This document shows positions 1-8,765 of a stretch of DNA of 64,000 nucleotides, piece by piece. Below the pieces are notes generated by a model. That model searched no databases. It was not told where the DNA came from and worked only from the letters and a program-made list of their open reading frames with translations. A program made the position numbers and the translations under genes. Within the stretch, counting starts at the first letter, position 1, and each line of letters starts with the position of its first letter. The stretch comes from Kumtagia sp963829135 (GTDB taxonomy: Bacteria > Pseudomonadota > Alphaproteobacteria > Rhizobiales > Rhizobiaceae): contig CAWHHO010000008.1 in assembly GCA_963829135.1 (NCBI GenBank), forward strand, positions 558,001 to 622,000, read 5' to 3'.

Positions 1-116
1 CGGAAGTCGATCTCGGCGATGCCCTCGCGCTCACCATACGCAAGCTCGATCGGGCATGCTGCGAAGGCTGGTGTTGCCGCAAGCAGTGAGAAGCAGATTG
101 CGAGCGCCTTCCGCAT
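1..116 (-). CDS. Exported protein, N-terminal fragment cut by window edge
   Basis: Only the first 38 codons are in the window; the gene continues past position 1. The start ATG is at 114-116. The N terminus is a clear Sec signal peptide: Arg-Lys, a hydrophobic stretch, then an Ala-Phe-Ala type signal peptidase I site near residue 19, followed directly by a Cys of the mature protein. It follows the VOC gene by 8 bases on the same strand, so the two may be co-transcribed. Too little is visible to name a family. Confidence 0.6.
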   Translation of the reverse strand, partial: MRKALAICFSLLAATPAFAACPIELAYGEREGIAEIDF

Positions 117-124
117 AAACGTCG

Positions 125-556
125 TTACGGTGTCCGCTGCGCCAAAAGTGCATTGAAGGCCCAGACGTGGCCGAACGGATCCCGAACCCGGCCGTAGCGG
201 GCGCCCCAGAATTGATCTGCGGCCGGCATCGTGATTTCGGCACCCGCCGACGCTGCCCGCTTGACTGCCCGATCCACATCCAGCGGGGCGGATAGGTTGA
301 TGCTGATGGTCAACCCTGCACCGCCACGGGTTTCGGGCGACAGGACGTCGGGCGAAAATTCCGGGAACTCGTCATGCAGCATGATCTCCGAGCCGAACAT
401 TGTCAGATTGGCATGAAGTACGCGTTCGCCGTCGTCCGCCATCTGTTCGAAAGTCTCAACCGCACCGAAGGCCTTTTCGTACCATGCTATGGCCTCGACG
501 CTGCGTTTCACGCACAGATGGACCTGGATGGGCGGTATGTTGGGTTCGAAAGCCAT
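125..556 (-). CDS. VOC (glyoxalase/PhnB-like) family protein
   Basis: A 143-residue protein of the vicinal oxygen chelate superfamily, PhnB/YjdN-like branch. It opens with the family's beta strand (IQVHLCVKRSVEAIAWYEKAFG) split here by the usual 'xxAIxWYxxAFGA' pattern near residues 10-30, and ends with the hallmark RDPFGHVWAF near residue 128. The open frame extends to 661, but the ATG at 554-556 places the family core at the normal distance from the start. The substrate cannot be told from sequence; VOC proteins of this type include metal-dependent lyases, resistance proteins and orphan proteins. Confidence 0.8.
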   Translation of the reverse strand: MAFEPNIPPIQVHLCVKRSVEAIAWYEKAFGAVETFEQMADDGERVLHANLTMFGSEIMLHDEFPEFSPDVLSPETRGGAGLTISINLSAPLDVDRAVKRAASAGAEITMPAADQFWGARYGRVRDPFGHVWAFNALLAQRTP

Positions 557-704
557 GAGCGAGCGAGCTTTAGCGTGAATGGTCGTGAGACCGTATAACC
601 GTCCCGCCGCAGAACGGAAGACACAGCTTGCAACTGATAGAAGGTCCAGCGCAGCAGGCACCCCCTTTGTCGCAGGAGTGCAGGCAGCAATACCGTCTAT
701 CGCC

Positions 705-1109
705 TCACATCATCAAGCGGATCAGCATCATGACGAGGCCGATGATCGACGCCAGCCAGATGAGCGTGCGCAGCACCGGTACGCCCGCCGCGTACAGAAT
801 CACATAGATTACCCGCGCGATCAGCCAGATGATTGCGCCGGTCGCGGCAATGCCGCCGACCTTGCCCGTCACCGCCAGTGCGAGCACCAGTGCGATGAAG
901 GCCGGGTAGGTCTCGAGAAAATTACGCAGTGCCCTCAGCAGGCGGCCGGCAACCACGCTCTTTGAGACGCGCCCCTCGTCGCGCGGGCTGAACAGATATT
1001 GCGGACCGAGATCGCTGCTCGCGGTCGCCTGCGCGATGACCTGAACGATCAGGAGCACGACGCTCCAGCCGAGTACCCAGATTTCGGTGGACGCTGCAAC
1101 GGTTTCCAT
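705..1109 (-). CDS. MAPEG family membrane protein
   Basis: A 134-residue integral membrane protein with about four hydrophobic helices. It matches the bacterial MAPEG (membrane-associated eicosanoid and glutathione metabolism) pattern: an N-terminal helix, the segment SPRDEGRVSKSVVAGRLLRA, then AFIALVLALA and a closing helix rich in Ile and Met. The ATG at 1107-1109 is chosen over the in-frame ATG at 1148 because it begins directly before the first helix. Bacterial members are mostly uncharacterised; some have glutathione transferase or peroxidase activity. It lies between the DUF4241 and VOC genes on the same strand. Confidence 0.75.
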   Translation of the reverse strand: METVAASTEIWVLGWSVVLLIVQVIAQATASSDLGPQYLFSPRDEGRVSKSVVAGRLLRALRNFLETYPAFIALVLALAVTGKVGGIAATGAIIWLIARVIYVILYAAGVPVLRTLIWLASIIGLVMMLIRLMM

Positions 1110-1230
1110 TTTCGAACCCCCTATTGGCGAAGCTGCATCGCTTCGCATTGATGTGTACAGGAGAGTATCGTGCTGCGCCTATTGATCCAGGCGGTGAAGC
1201 AAAAACTTTTTCATCGCTTGCCTTCCGGTT

Positions 1231-2055
1231 TCACTGCGCTTCTTCGTCTGAATTGTCGGTCTCGCGGCCGTCCGCATTCTTGATGACGTCGAAATCCGTC
1301 ATCAAGACAAGCGGCTCGCCGGCTTCATCGAGCCCCCAGAACGAGGAGTAAAATCCGTCGCCCCAGCCGCTCCAGAACATCGCGATGTTGACGGGATTTC
1401 CGGCAAGCGGCTTGTGCATGGCAAAGCGGTCGCCATTCGGCGTGAATTCTGCAGCCAGGACATCGTCATAGTAGTTCTTGTCCTCGCCCAGCCGGTCCCT
1501 CTCGGCAGACATCAACGGCATCGCGGATTTGTCCATGAAGGAGCCGAGACCAGCGTCGACGGGATAGCCAACTATCTCGCCGGGCATCGACGCGTCCTCC
1601 CTTGATACCGTCGCGGCCTCCCAGCGCACGGGTTTGCCTGGCGCAAACCGCAAGACCGCAAGCGCCACGCGCCCCTGCGCTTCGTATAGGGATACCGGAT
1701 AGCTCCCGGGTTCCACCTTACGCCGGAGCGCTGGCCAATCGGAGGTGCTGATCAGCGGATCACAGGCAACGATCGCTCCCGTCGGCAAATACAGTTGGCC
1801 GATTTGCGTCAGCTTGATCTGCCGGGCTGCAAGTTCCGCCGGTTCCAGCGCGATGGTGTCTGTGTTCGTTGTCGCCAGGGGCTCGCCGGGACCGGAAAAC
1901 GATGTCGATCCTAGTGCTAGAACCATCAAGAGCCCCGCCAGCAGCTTTGCCGCGGACCGGAAAACGCGCCTTAGCGGCCCGTTGCTAACAGATCTTGCAC
2001 GCCGGATGTTCACGCCCGCGAATTTACTCAGCCCGCCGGTTCGCGAAATCGCCAT
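1231..2055 (-). CDS. DUF4241-like exported protein
   Basis: A 274-residue protein with a basic N terminus and one hydrophobic segment around residues 38-52, which is a signal peptide or anchor. The rest resembles DUF4241: an early ACDPLISTSDWPAL motif, a GSYPVSLYEA strand, and a C-terminal SGWGDGFYSSFWGLDEAGEP block followed by an aspartate-rich tail. Function is unknown for the family. It starts 58 bases after the sucB stop codon on the same strand and may be a trailing gene of the TCA operon, though nothing in the sequence ties it to that pathway. The basic first 35 residues make the exact start uncertain. Confidence 0.65.
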   Translation of the reverse strand: MAISRTGGLSKFAGVNIRRARSVSNGPLRRVFRSAAKLLAGLLMVLALGSTSFSGPGEPLATTNTDTIALEPAELAARQIKLTQIGQLYLPTGAIVACDPLISTSDWPALRRKVEPGSYPVSLYEAQGRVALAVLRFAPGKPVRWEAATVSREDASMPGEIVGYPVDAGLGSFMDKSAMPLMSAERDRLGEDKNYYDDVLAAEFTPNGDRFAMHKPLAGNPVNIAMFWSGWGDGFYSSFWGLDEAGEPLVLMTDFDVIKNADGRETDNSDEEAQ

Positions 2056-2113
2056 TTCGCCTCATCTTGGGGCCTTGCCGGTCAGGGTTTTACGCGCGCA
2101 GCCTCGATTGACA

Positions 2114-3388
2114 TCACAAATCCAGCACGAGCCTTTCGGGGTCTTCCAGGCTCTCCTTGACGCGCACAAGGAATGTCACAGCCTCCTTGCCGTCGACGAT
2201 GCGATGGTCATAGCTGAGCGCCAGATACATCATCGGACGGGCGACGATCTGTCCGCCGACCACGACCGGGCGCTCCTGGATCTTATGCATTCCGAGGATG
2301 CCCGACTGCGGCGCATTGAGGATCGGCGTCGACATCAGCGAGCCATACACTCCGCCATTGGAGATGGTGAAGGTGCCGCCCTGCATATCGGCTACTGAAA
2401 GCTTGCCATCCCGCGCGGCAACACCCAGGCGGCCGATTTCTTTCTCGATCTCGGCAATCGACATCTGGTCGGCATCGCGCACGACCGGAACGACAAGACC
2501 TTTTTCGGTGCCGACGGCAACGCCGATATGGGCGAAGTTCTTGTACACGATGTCCGTGCCGTCGATCTCGGCATTCACCGCCGGAATTTCCTTGAGCGCA
2601 TGGGTGACGGCCTTGGTGAAGAAGCCCATGAAGCCGAGCTTCACGCCATGTTTCTTCTCGAAGACATCCTTATATTTGGTGCGCAGGTCCATTACCGCCT
2701 TCATGTCCACCTCGTTGAAGGTCGTGAGCATGGCGGCGGTCGATTGTGCGTCCTTGAGGCGGCGCGCGATGGTCTGGCGAAGTTTGGTCATGCGCACGCG
2801 CTCCTCGCGCGGCTCGTCTTCAGCCGGAGACGGCGCCCGCGCCGCGGCCGGCGCCGGGGCGGCGACAGCCGGCGCGGCGGCAACACCTTTTGCGATGGCG
2901 TCCAGCACATCGCCCTTCAGCACCTGGCCGCGCTTGCCCGAGCCAGCGACCTGGTCGGTTGACAGGTTCGCCTCCGCGAGCATCTTCGCGGCGGCCGGCG
3001 CCGGAGGCATATCGCGCTTCTCGATCTCGCCTTCGCCGGCAATAGCGGCAGTCTTGGCCTCTGCCTCCTTGCCGGTCGAGGCGCTCGATGGGCCGGCCGC
3101 CTGCGCGACGGCATCAGGCTTTGCGGCCGGAACGGCAGCAGGCTTGGCGCTCCCTTCCGCTATCGAGCCGAGCAGGGCGCCCACGCCCACGGTCTCGCCA
3201 TCCTTGGCAGTGATCTCGGCCAACGTACCGCCGGCGGGCGCCGGCACCTCGATTGTCACCTTGTCGGTCTCCAACTCGACCAACGGCTCGTCGGCGGCAA
3301 TCGTGTCGCCCACCTTCTTGAACCATTTGCCGATCGTTGCTTCGGTGACCAATTCACCGAGTGTTGGGACCTTGATATCAGTGGCCAT
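2114..3388 (-). CDS. sucB: 2-oxoglutarate dehydrogenase E2 (dihydrolipoyllysine succinyltransferase)
   Basis: The 424-residue core subunit of the 2-oxoglutarate dehydrogenase complex, transferring succinyl groups from lipoyl-lysine to CoA. Order: lipoyl domain (residues 1-75, with the lipoylated Lys in ELETDKVTIEV), a long Ala/Pro linker, the E1/E3-binding domain (AAAKMLAEANLSTDQVAGSG, about 140-175), a second Ala/Pro linker, and the catalytic domain with the C-terminal YDHRIVDG motif. The ATG at 3386-3388 has an AGGAAA ribosome site 6 bases upstream and starts with the usual MATDIKVP. It follows sucA as the last core gene of the operon; no lpdA is present in the window. Confidence 0.97.
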   Translation of the reverse strand: MATDIKVPTLGELVTEATIGKWFKKVGDTIAADEPLVELETDKVTIEVPAPAGGTLAEITAKDGETVGVGALLGSIAEGSAKPAAVPAAKPDAVAQAAGPSSASTGKEAEAKTAAIAGEGEIEKRDMPPAPAAAKMLAEANLSTDQVAGSGKRGQVLKGDVLDAIAKGVAAAPAVAAPAPAAARAPSPAEDEPREERVRMTKLRQTIARRLKDAQSTAAMLTTFNEVDMKAVMDLRTKYKDVFEKKHGVKLGFMGFFTKAVTHALKEIPAVNAEIDGTDIVYKNFAHIGVAVGTEKGLVVPVVRDADQMSIAEIEKEIGRLGVAARDGKLSVADMQGGTFTISNGGVYGSLMSTPILNAPQSGILGMHKIQERPVVVGGQIVARPMMYLALSYDHRIVDGKEAVTFLVRVKESLEDPERLVLDL

Positions 3389-3435
3389 TGGAGATTTCCT
3401 GCCCTGGTTCGTTCGTTGAATGACGATATGCCCCA

Positions 3436-3525
3436 CGCGTGATCCCTCCCGACAACGGGAAAAGGGACCTGCCGCACGCAAAGTCCTCCCCCTTGTGGGG
3501 AGTGGTCCGGGGCGGGGGTAATGCA
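3436..3525. repeat. Palindrome-rich intergenic repeat between sucA and sucB
   Basis: The spacer between sucA and sucB holds two adjacent hairpin-forming stretches, one built on CCCG/CGGG arms near 3443-3468 and one on CTCCCC/GGGGAG arms near 3483-3500. They are followed by a G-rich tract. Intergenic palindromes of this kind are common in rhizobial genomes. It may affect the relative expression of E1 and E2, but that is inference. I did not find an identical second copy in the window. Confidence 0.35.
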
Positions 3526-3532
3526 GACATTT

Positions 3533-6526
3533 CTATTCGCCGAGTGCGTCGTCGAGAAACGACTGCAACTGCGCCAGATGTTTCGACATCAGGCCGGTTG
3601 CCGGAGAAGCAGCCGCGGGCCGTCCGGTATAGCGCACCCGCTGATGCTTGGCGTCGATATGCGCCAGCACCCATTCCAGATAGGGGTCGATAAACGACCA
3701 GGCGCCCATGTTCTTCGGCTCTTCCTGGCACCACACCATCTCCGCGCCACGGAAGCGCGACAGTTCTGTGATCAGGGCCTTTGCCGGCACTGGGTAAAGT
3801 TGTTCGACGCGCAGCAGGTAGACGTCGTTGATGCCACGCTTCTCGCGCTCCTCAAACAGGTCGTAATAGACCTTGCCTGAGCTCAGGACGACGCGGCGTA
3901 TCTTTGAATCCTTGACCAGCTTGATGCCATCCGGCGTGTTCGGATGCAGCTGGGCGTCATCCCAGAGAAGCCGATGGAAAGCGCTTTCGCCCGACATTTC
4001 AGCCAGCGTCGACACGGCGCGCTTGTGGCGAAGCAGCGACTTCGGCGTCATCAGGATCAGCGGCTTGCGGAAGTCGCGCTTCAGCTGACGCCGCAGGATG
4101 TGGAAATAGTTAGCCGGCGTGGTGACGTTGGCAACCTGCATATTGTCTTCCGCGCAAAGCTGCAGGAATCGCTCCAGGCGGGCCGACGAATGCTCGGGTC
4201 CCTGCCCCTCGAAGCCATGCGGCAAAAGGCAGACGAGACCGGACATGCGCAGCCATTTGCGCTCGCCCGACGAGATGAACTGATCGAACACGACCTGCGC
4301 ACCATTGGCGAAGTCGCCGAACTGAGCTTCCCACAATGTCAAAGCTTTAGGCTCCGCAAGCGAGTAGCCATACTCGAAGCCGAGCACGGCTTCTTCGGAA
4401 AGCATGGAGTTGATGACCTCAAAGCCAGCCTGAGCGGGCGAAAGGTTGTTTAGCGGGATATAGCGGTTCTCGTCTTTCTGATCGTACAGAACAGAGTGGC
4501 GCTGGGAGAACGTACCGCGTTCAGAATCCTGTCCGGACAGGCGGATCGGATTGCCGTCGAGCAGGATCGCAGCAAAGGCTAGCGCCTCGGCCGTCGACCA
4601 GTCGACGCCCTCGCCGGATTCGATCATCTTCCGGCGCGTTTCCAGAAACCGCGCGATGGTCCGGTGCGCCTCGAACTCCTTGGGTACATCGGTGAGCTTC
4701 TTGCCAATCTCCTTGAGGGACTTGACAGGGACCGCCGTCTTGCCGCGTCTCAGTTCATCCTGGCTATCGGCGGTGCGCAGACCCGACCACGCGCCGTCCA
4801 GCCAGTCGGCCTTGTTCGGCTTGTAGTGCTGGCCGACCTCCCACTCGTTTTCCAGATGGGCGCGCCAATCGGCCTTCATCTTGTCGAAGTCCGCCTGGCT
4901 GATATGACCCTCGGCAATCAATTTGTCGCCGTAAAGCTGCAAGGTGGTCTTATGACCGCGGATGATCGAGTACATTATCGGCTGGGTGAACGCAGGCTCG
5001 TCGCCCTCATTGTGACCGAACCGCCGGTAGCAGAACATGTCGATCACGACCGGCTTGTGGAACCTCATGCGGAATTCGATCGCGACCTTCGATGCATAGA
5101 CCACCGCCTCCGGATCGTCGCCATTGACGTGGAAGATCGGCGCTTCGATCATCTTGGCGACGTCGGACGGGTAGGGCGACGAGCGGGAGAAGCGCGGATT
5201 GGTGGTAAAGCCTATCTGGTTGTTGATGATGAAATGGAGCGTACCGGCCACTCGATGCCCCTTGAGGCCGGAAAGGCCGAGACATTCGGCGACCACACCC
5301 TGGCCGGCAAACGCGGCGTCACCATGCAGCAGCAGCGGCAGCACCTTGGCGCGCTCTTCGAGCGGAACGATCTCCTCGCGCGTGCGGCCGGCAACCTGGT
5401 CCTGCTTGGCCCGCGCCTTGCCCATCACCACAGGGTCGACGATCTCGAGATGCGACGGGTTTGCGGTCAGCGACAGATGCACCTTGTTGCCATCGAACTC
5501 GCGGTCCGACGAGGCGCCGAGATGGTATTTCACATCGCCCGAGCCCTCGACATCATCGGGGGCGTAGGAACCACCCTTGAACTCGTGGAAGACGGCACGG
5601 TGCGGCTTGGCCATCACATTGGTCAGCACGTTGAGCCTGCCTCGATGCGCCATGCCGAGCACGATCTCCTTCATGCCCAGCGAGCCGCCGCGCTTGACGA
5701 TCTGCTCCAGCGCTGGGATGAGCGCTTCGCCACCATCGATGCCAAAACGCTTGGTGCCCTTGTACTTGACGTCGATGAACTGCTCGAATCCTTCGGCCTC
5801 GATCAGCTTCTGCAGGATCGCTTTCTTACCGGCGGGCGTAAACGCGACGCCCTTGTCCGGCCCTTCGATACGCTCCTGAATCCACGCCTTCTCCTCAGGG
5901 TCGGAAATGTGCATGAACTCGACGCCGATCGTCGAGCAATAGGTGCGGGTCAGAATGTCGAGCATCTGCCGAATGGTGGCAAATTCCAGCCCGAGCACAT
6001 TGTCGAGAAAGATCTTGCGATCGTAGTCCGCCTCGGTGAAGCCATAGGCACTTGGCGACAGCTCGTTGTAGTCCTCGATCGGCTTGGCCAGCTTCAGCGG
6101 GTCGAGATCGGCATGCAGATGCCCGCGCATGCGGTAGGCGCGGATCATCATGATGGCGCGGATCGAATCACGCGTCGCCTGGTGGACGTCGTCGTCCGAT
6201 ACCACCTTGCCGGCGGCGGTCGCCTTGTCGCGTACCTTCTTGTCCAGGACCTTCTCGATAACGCCCCAATTGCCGTCCAGCGCCGATACGAGTTCGCCAT
6301 TGGCCGTGATCGGCCAGCCGGGTTTCGCCCATGAAGCGCCCTGCGCATTCTTGCGCACGTCGCCGGCATCGTCCTTCAGCGTGCCGAAGAACTCGCGCCA
6401 TTGCGGCGCGACGGATCCAGGATCGTCTTCATAGGAAGCCTGCAACTGCTCGATATAGTCGGCATTGCCGCCATAAAGGAACGAAGTGAGTTCGAATTGG
6501 TCGTTGGCCTGATCGTTGCGTGCCAT
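3533..6526 (-). CDS. sucA: 2-oxoglutarate dehydrogenase E1 component
   Basis: The thiamine-diphosphate-dependent decarboxylase of the 2-oxoglutarate dehydrogenase complex, 997 residues, the normal length in this order. It starts with the E2-binding N-terminal segment (SFLYGGNADYIEQLQ, residues 14-28), followed by the E1 dehydrogenase domain with GMAHRGRLNVL and HLGASSDREFDG, the ThDP/Mg site GDAAFAGQGVVAE, a transketolase-like pyrimidine domain, and the C-terminal domain ending VRYTGRPAAASPATG. It lies between sucD and sucB in one minus-strand operon. A small hairpin covers its ribosome binding site. Confidence 0.98.
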   Translation of the reverse strand: MARNDQANDQFELTSFLYGGNADYIEQLQASYEDDPGSVAPQWREFFGTLKDDAGDVRKNAQGASWAKPGWPITANGELVSALDGNWGVIEKVLDKKVRDKATAAGKVVSDDDVHQATRDSIRAIMMIRAYRMRGHLHADLDPLKLAKPIEDYNELSPSAYGFTEADYDRKIFLDNVLGLEFATIRQMLDILTRTYCSTIGVEFMHISDPEEKAWIQERIEGPDKGVAFTPAGKKAILQKLIEAEGFEQFIDVKYKGTKRFGIDGGEALIPALEQIVKRGGSLGMKEIVLGMAHRGRLNVLTNVMAKPHRAVFHEFKGGSYAPDDVEGSGDVKYHLGASSDREFDGNKVHLSLTANPSHLEIVDPVVMGKARAKQDQVAGRTREEIVPLEERAKVLPLLLHGDAAFAGQGVVAECLGLSGLKGHRVAGTLHFIINNQIGFTTNPRFSRSSPYPSDVAKMIEAPIFHVNGDDPEAVVYASKVAIEFRMRFHKPVVIDMFCYRRFGHNEGDEPAFTQPIMYSIIRGHKTTLQLYGDKLIAEGHISQADFDKMKADWRAHLENEWEVGQHYKPNKADWLDGAWSGLRTADSQDELRRGKTAVPVKSLKEIGKKLTDVPKEFEAHRTIARFLETRRKMIESGEGVDWSTAEALAFAAILLDGNPIRLSGQDSERGTFSQRHSVLYDQKDENRYIPLNNLSPAQAGFEVINSMLSEEAVLGFEYGYSLAEPKALTLWEAQFGDFANGAQVVFDQFISSGERKWLRMSGLVCLLPHGFEGQGPEHSSARLERFLQLCAEDNMQVANVTTPANYFHILRRQLKRDFRKPLILMTPKSLLRHKRAVSTLAEMSGESAFHRLLWDDAQLHPNTPDGIKLVKDSKIRRVVLSSGKVYYDLFEEREKRGINDVYLLRVEQLYPVPAKALITELSRFRGAEMVWCQEEPKNMGAWSFIDPYLEWVLAHIDAKHQRVRYTGRPAAASPATGLMSKHLAQLQSFLDDALGE

Positions 6527-6533
6527 GTGCCTA

Positions 6534-6551
6534 CTCCGGAGCTTGGCTCCG
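6534..6551 (-). promoter_or_regulatory. Hairpin overlapping the sucA ribosome binding site
   Basis: On the sense (minus) strand the leader reads CGGAGC-CAA-GCTCCG, a perfect 6-bp stem with a 3-base loop at 6537-6551. The GGAG next to the 3' arm is about 8 bases before the sucA ATG and is the likely Shine-Dalgarno, so the stem would partly bury it. A second AGGAG lies farther upstream near 6553-6558. Whether the structure tunes translation is inference. Confidence 0.35.
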
Positions 6552-6633
6552 TCTCCTTTTGTTCGTCAGTCGTCAGTCGTCGGTCGATGCCGATATGCCG
6601 CGCCCCTCTTCGACCCACGAACCACGACCGACC

Positions 6634-7530
6634 TTAACCCTTGATCGCTTCCACCAGCGTCTTGCCCAGCCGCGCCGGCGAGGGAGATACCTTGATGCCG
6701 GCCGATTCCATTGCCGCGATCTTGTCTTCCGCGCCGCCCTTGCCGCCTGAAATCACCGCACCTGCGTGACCCATGGTGCGGCCGGGAGGCGCGGTCCTTC
6801 CGGCGATGAACCCGGCCATCGGCTTGCTTCGCCCACGCTTCGCCTCATCCCTGATGAATTGCGCGGCGTCTTCCTCCGCCGAACCGCCGATCTCGCCGAT
6901 CATGATGATCGATTTGGTCTCGTCGTCGGCCAGGAACATTTCGAGCATGTCGATGAATTCCGTGCCCTTCACCGGATCGCCGCCGATGCCCACCGCGGTC
7001 GACTGGCCAAGGCCTTCATTCGTGGTCTGGAACACCGCTTCATAGGTAAGGGTTCCCGAGCGCGAGACAACGCCCACCGAACCCTTTCGGAAGATGTTGC
7101 CGGGCATGATGCCAATCTTGCATTCGTCCGGCGTGACGATGCCCGGGCAGTTGGGTCCGATCAGCCGCGAGCTTGACCGGTCAAGCCTCGCCTTGACCTT
7201 GACCATATCCAGCACCGGTATGCCTTCGGTGATGCAGACGATCAGCGGGATCTCGGCCTCGATCGCTTCGATGATCGCGGCCGCCGCGCCCGCAGGCGGC
7301 ACGTAGACGACGCTGGCATTGGCGCCGGTCTGTGCCCTGCCCTCGGCCACCGTCGCAAAGATCGGAAGCGGCACGCTGCCGTCCCAGACGGTGCCGCCTT
7401 TCTTCGGGTGGATGCCGCCGACCATCTTGGTGCCATGATAGGCCAATGCCTGCTCCGTGTGAAACGAGCCAGTATTGCCGGTTAGTCCCTGCACGAGGAT
7501 CTTTGTGGTTTTGTCGATGAGAATGGACAT
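6634..7530 (-). CDS. sucD: Succinyl-CoA synthetase, ADP-forming, alpha subunit
   Basis: 298 residues; interconverts succinyl-CoA and succinate with nucleotide phosphorylation, as an alpha/beta complex with SucC. The N terminus carries the CoA-binding Rossmann fold (LVQGLTGNTGSFHTEQALAY), the middle holds GPNCPGIV and RSGTLTYE, and the C terminus has GHAGAVISGGKG with the phosphorylated histidine. It is separated from sucC by a toxin-antitoxin pair and a lipoprotein gene, whereas the two subunits are often adjacent. It reads toward sucA with a 107-base gap. Confidence 0.97.
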   Translation of the reverse strand: MSILIDKTTKILVQGLTGNTGSFHTEQALAYHGTKMVGGIHPKKGGTVWDGSVPLPIFATVAEGRAQTGANASVVYVPPAGAAAAIIEAIEAEIPLIVCITEGIPVLDMVKVKARLDRSSSRLIGPNCPGIVTPDECKIGIMPGNIFRKGSVGVVSRSGTLTYEAVFQTTNEGLGQSTAVGIGGDPVKGTEFIDMLEMFLADDETKSIIMIGEIGGSAEEDAAQFIRDEAKRGRSKPMAGFIAGRTAPPGRTMGHAGAVISGGKGGAEDKIAAMESAGIKVSPSPARLGKTLVEAIKG

Positions 7531-7571
7531 TGATTTTCCCTAAATCCGGCCATGATGGGAGATCATTCGAG

Positions 7572-8066
7572 CTACCTCTTCACCATCACATAGGCTTCTC
7601 CGCCAGTGCGATCATGTTGGAAAATGAAACTACTGCCGCCGATCTTGCCCAGCAGCGGGAGTTCCTTGCCCTTGGCACCAGTCGCTGCAACAATTGCGCG
7701 CATAAACTGGTTGCCCACAGTGTCGCCGGGGCGGCTTTGGGTGGTTACCGCGCACTCTGTGCCGGGCTTGAGCTGGACGGAAATCTTCTTGTCCTTGGAC
7801 ATCGCCCCGCTGTCCTCGCCGGCCTTGAGCCCGCTTAGGCCTAATGCCTTGGCGGCTGTTGGTGCGTCGACGAAAGACGGCGCGGTGGCAATGCACACCT
7901 CCTGGAAAGCCCGCACCCCGACATCGTAGGACGCCTCCCTCACAGGAGCGCCGGACTCTTCCGGGGGAGGTGGTACGGTAGCTGCATCAGGCGGCGGCTT
8001 CGTCGTGTTGCAGCCGGCAAGCAGAACGACGGCGGAAATCAAAATGGCTTGCTTCAGTCTCAGCAC
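7572..8066 (-). CDS. Lipoprotein of unknown function
   Basis: 164 residues with a lipoprotein signal: hydrophobic segment then the lipobox LLAGC, with Cys at about residue 19. It then has a Pro-rich linker (residues 25-42) and a compact domain of about 115 residues containing two Cys (VCIATAP and TECAVTT) that may form a disulfide. It is probably anchored to a membrane facing the periplasm. It lies between vapC (7-base gap) and sucD on the operon strand. I do not recognise the domain; nothing links it to the TCA enzymes except position. Confidence 0.7.
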   Translation of the reverse strand: MLRLKQAILISAVVLLAGCNTTKPPPDAATVPPPPEESGAPVREASYDVGVRAFQEVCIATAPSFVDAPTAAKALGLSGLKAGEDSGAMSKDKKISVQLKPGTECAVTTQSRPGDTVGNQFMRAIVAATGAKGKELPLLGKIGGSSFIFQHDRTGGEAYVMVKR

Positions 8067-8073
8067 GGCCTAC

Positions 8074-8490
8074 TCACAGAAACGGGTTGACGGCCCGCAC
8101 GGAGCCGTAAACCTGGTTGTGATTGAGATCTTCGGTGTAGAAGACCGGAGCGCCAAGTCGTTCCGCCGCGGCGATGAGCGCCGCATCGTAGTATTTGAGG
8201 CGATAGCGTTTTGCGGCGTCGAAGCCTGCAAGCACATAGGATTGGTCGACCGGAACGAACGGCAGCTCCGACAAACGATCCAGCCACGCCTCAATCTCGT
8301 TATCTGGGAGCAGGCCCTTCCGCCGCGTGACGTTGCAGAATTCCGCAAGGGTCTGGCCGGTAACAGCGAATTGGCTGCCCAGCATGAGTTTGGAAGCGAT
8401 GGCGTATTTGCGCGGATCATCAATCCTCGCCGAAGCCGCGTAAACGAGTACGTTCGAGTCGAGAAAGCATTCGATCCTCACGCTCGGCAT
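8074..8490 (-). CDS. vapC: VapC-like PIN-domain toxin (ribonuclease)
   Basis: 138 residues with a PIN-domain nuclease fold. The first acidic residue is in FLDSNVLVYA near residue 11, a second acidic site is in TLAEFCNV near residue 49, and the third is in YYDAALIAAA near residue 101, with a final acidic residue in YTEDLNHNQ. VapC toxins cleave RNA, often initiator tRNA or rRNA. The ATG at 8488-8490 is inside the end of the antitoxin reading frame, a 71-base overlap I recall for this antitoxin subfamily. The toxin frame is intact while its partner is frameshifted. Confidence 0.85.
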   Translation of the reverse strand: MPSVRIECFLDSNVLVYAASARIDDPRKYAIASKLMLGSQFAVTGQTLAEFCNVTRRKGLLPDNEIEAWLDRLSELPFVPVDQSYVLAGFDAAKRYRLKYYDAALIAAAERLGAPVFYTEDLNHNQVYGSVRAVNPFL

Positions 8491-8714
8491 AAATCTCGTC
8501 CCAATTCCATTTGAAGTCCGCAGGTAGGCGCCCGGTGGAGTTTTCCATAAGCTCTTTGAGGCCCTTCTTCGCCCACGCAATTCGATCTTCCTGCTCGACT
8601 TCATGTTCAAGCAGCGAGCGTACCATCGCGTTCAGCGTCGTCTTGCGACGCGTCGCCAAAGCCCCGCGCCTTCTCCAGAAGGGCTTCATCTATCGCCAAA
8701 GTCACGTTCTTCAT
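8420..8714 (-). pseudogene. vapB: VapB-like antitoxin with a one-base frameshift
   Basis: The natural start is the ATG at 8712-8714, giving MKNVTLAIDEALLEKAR, the ribbon-helix-helix type N terminus of this antitoxin family. Translation then leaves the frame at a run of four C (8662-8665; GGGG in the sense strand). Removing one G restores ALATRRKTTLNAMVRSLL and the rest of the protein to the stop at 8420. As it stands, only a product from the internal ATG at 8689 could carry the downstream part (89 residues), without the DNA-binding strand but with the likely toxin-binding C terminus. This could be a true mutation or a sequencing error in the homopolymer. Confidence 0.75.
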
Positions 8715-8765
8715 CGCCGCCTCCACATAATTCCACATAAAACATATGTGTGATTACGTGTAACC

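Noticed and set aside
2298..3419. Plus-strand frame of 373 residues opposite sucB
   Set aside because: Low-complexity Ala/Ser/Thr translation opposite the Ala/Pro linkers of sucB; no family features.
4664..6334. Long open frame of 556 residues on the plus strand opposite sucA
   Set aside because: It mirrors the codon pattern of sucA on the other strand, has no domain or ribosome site, and sucA is certain.
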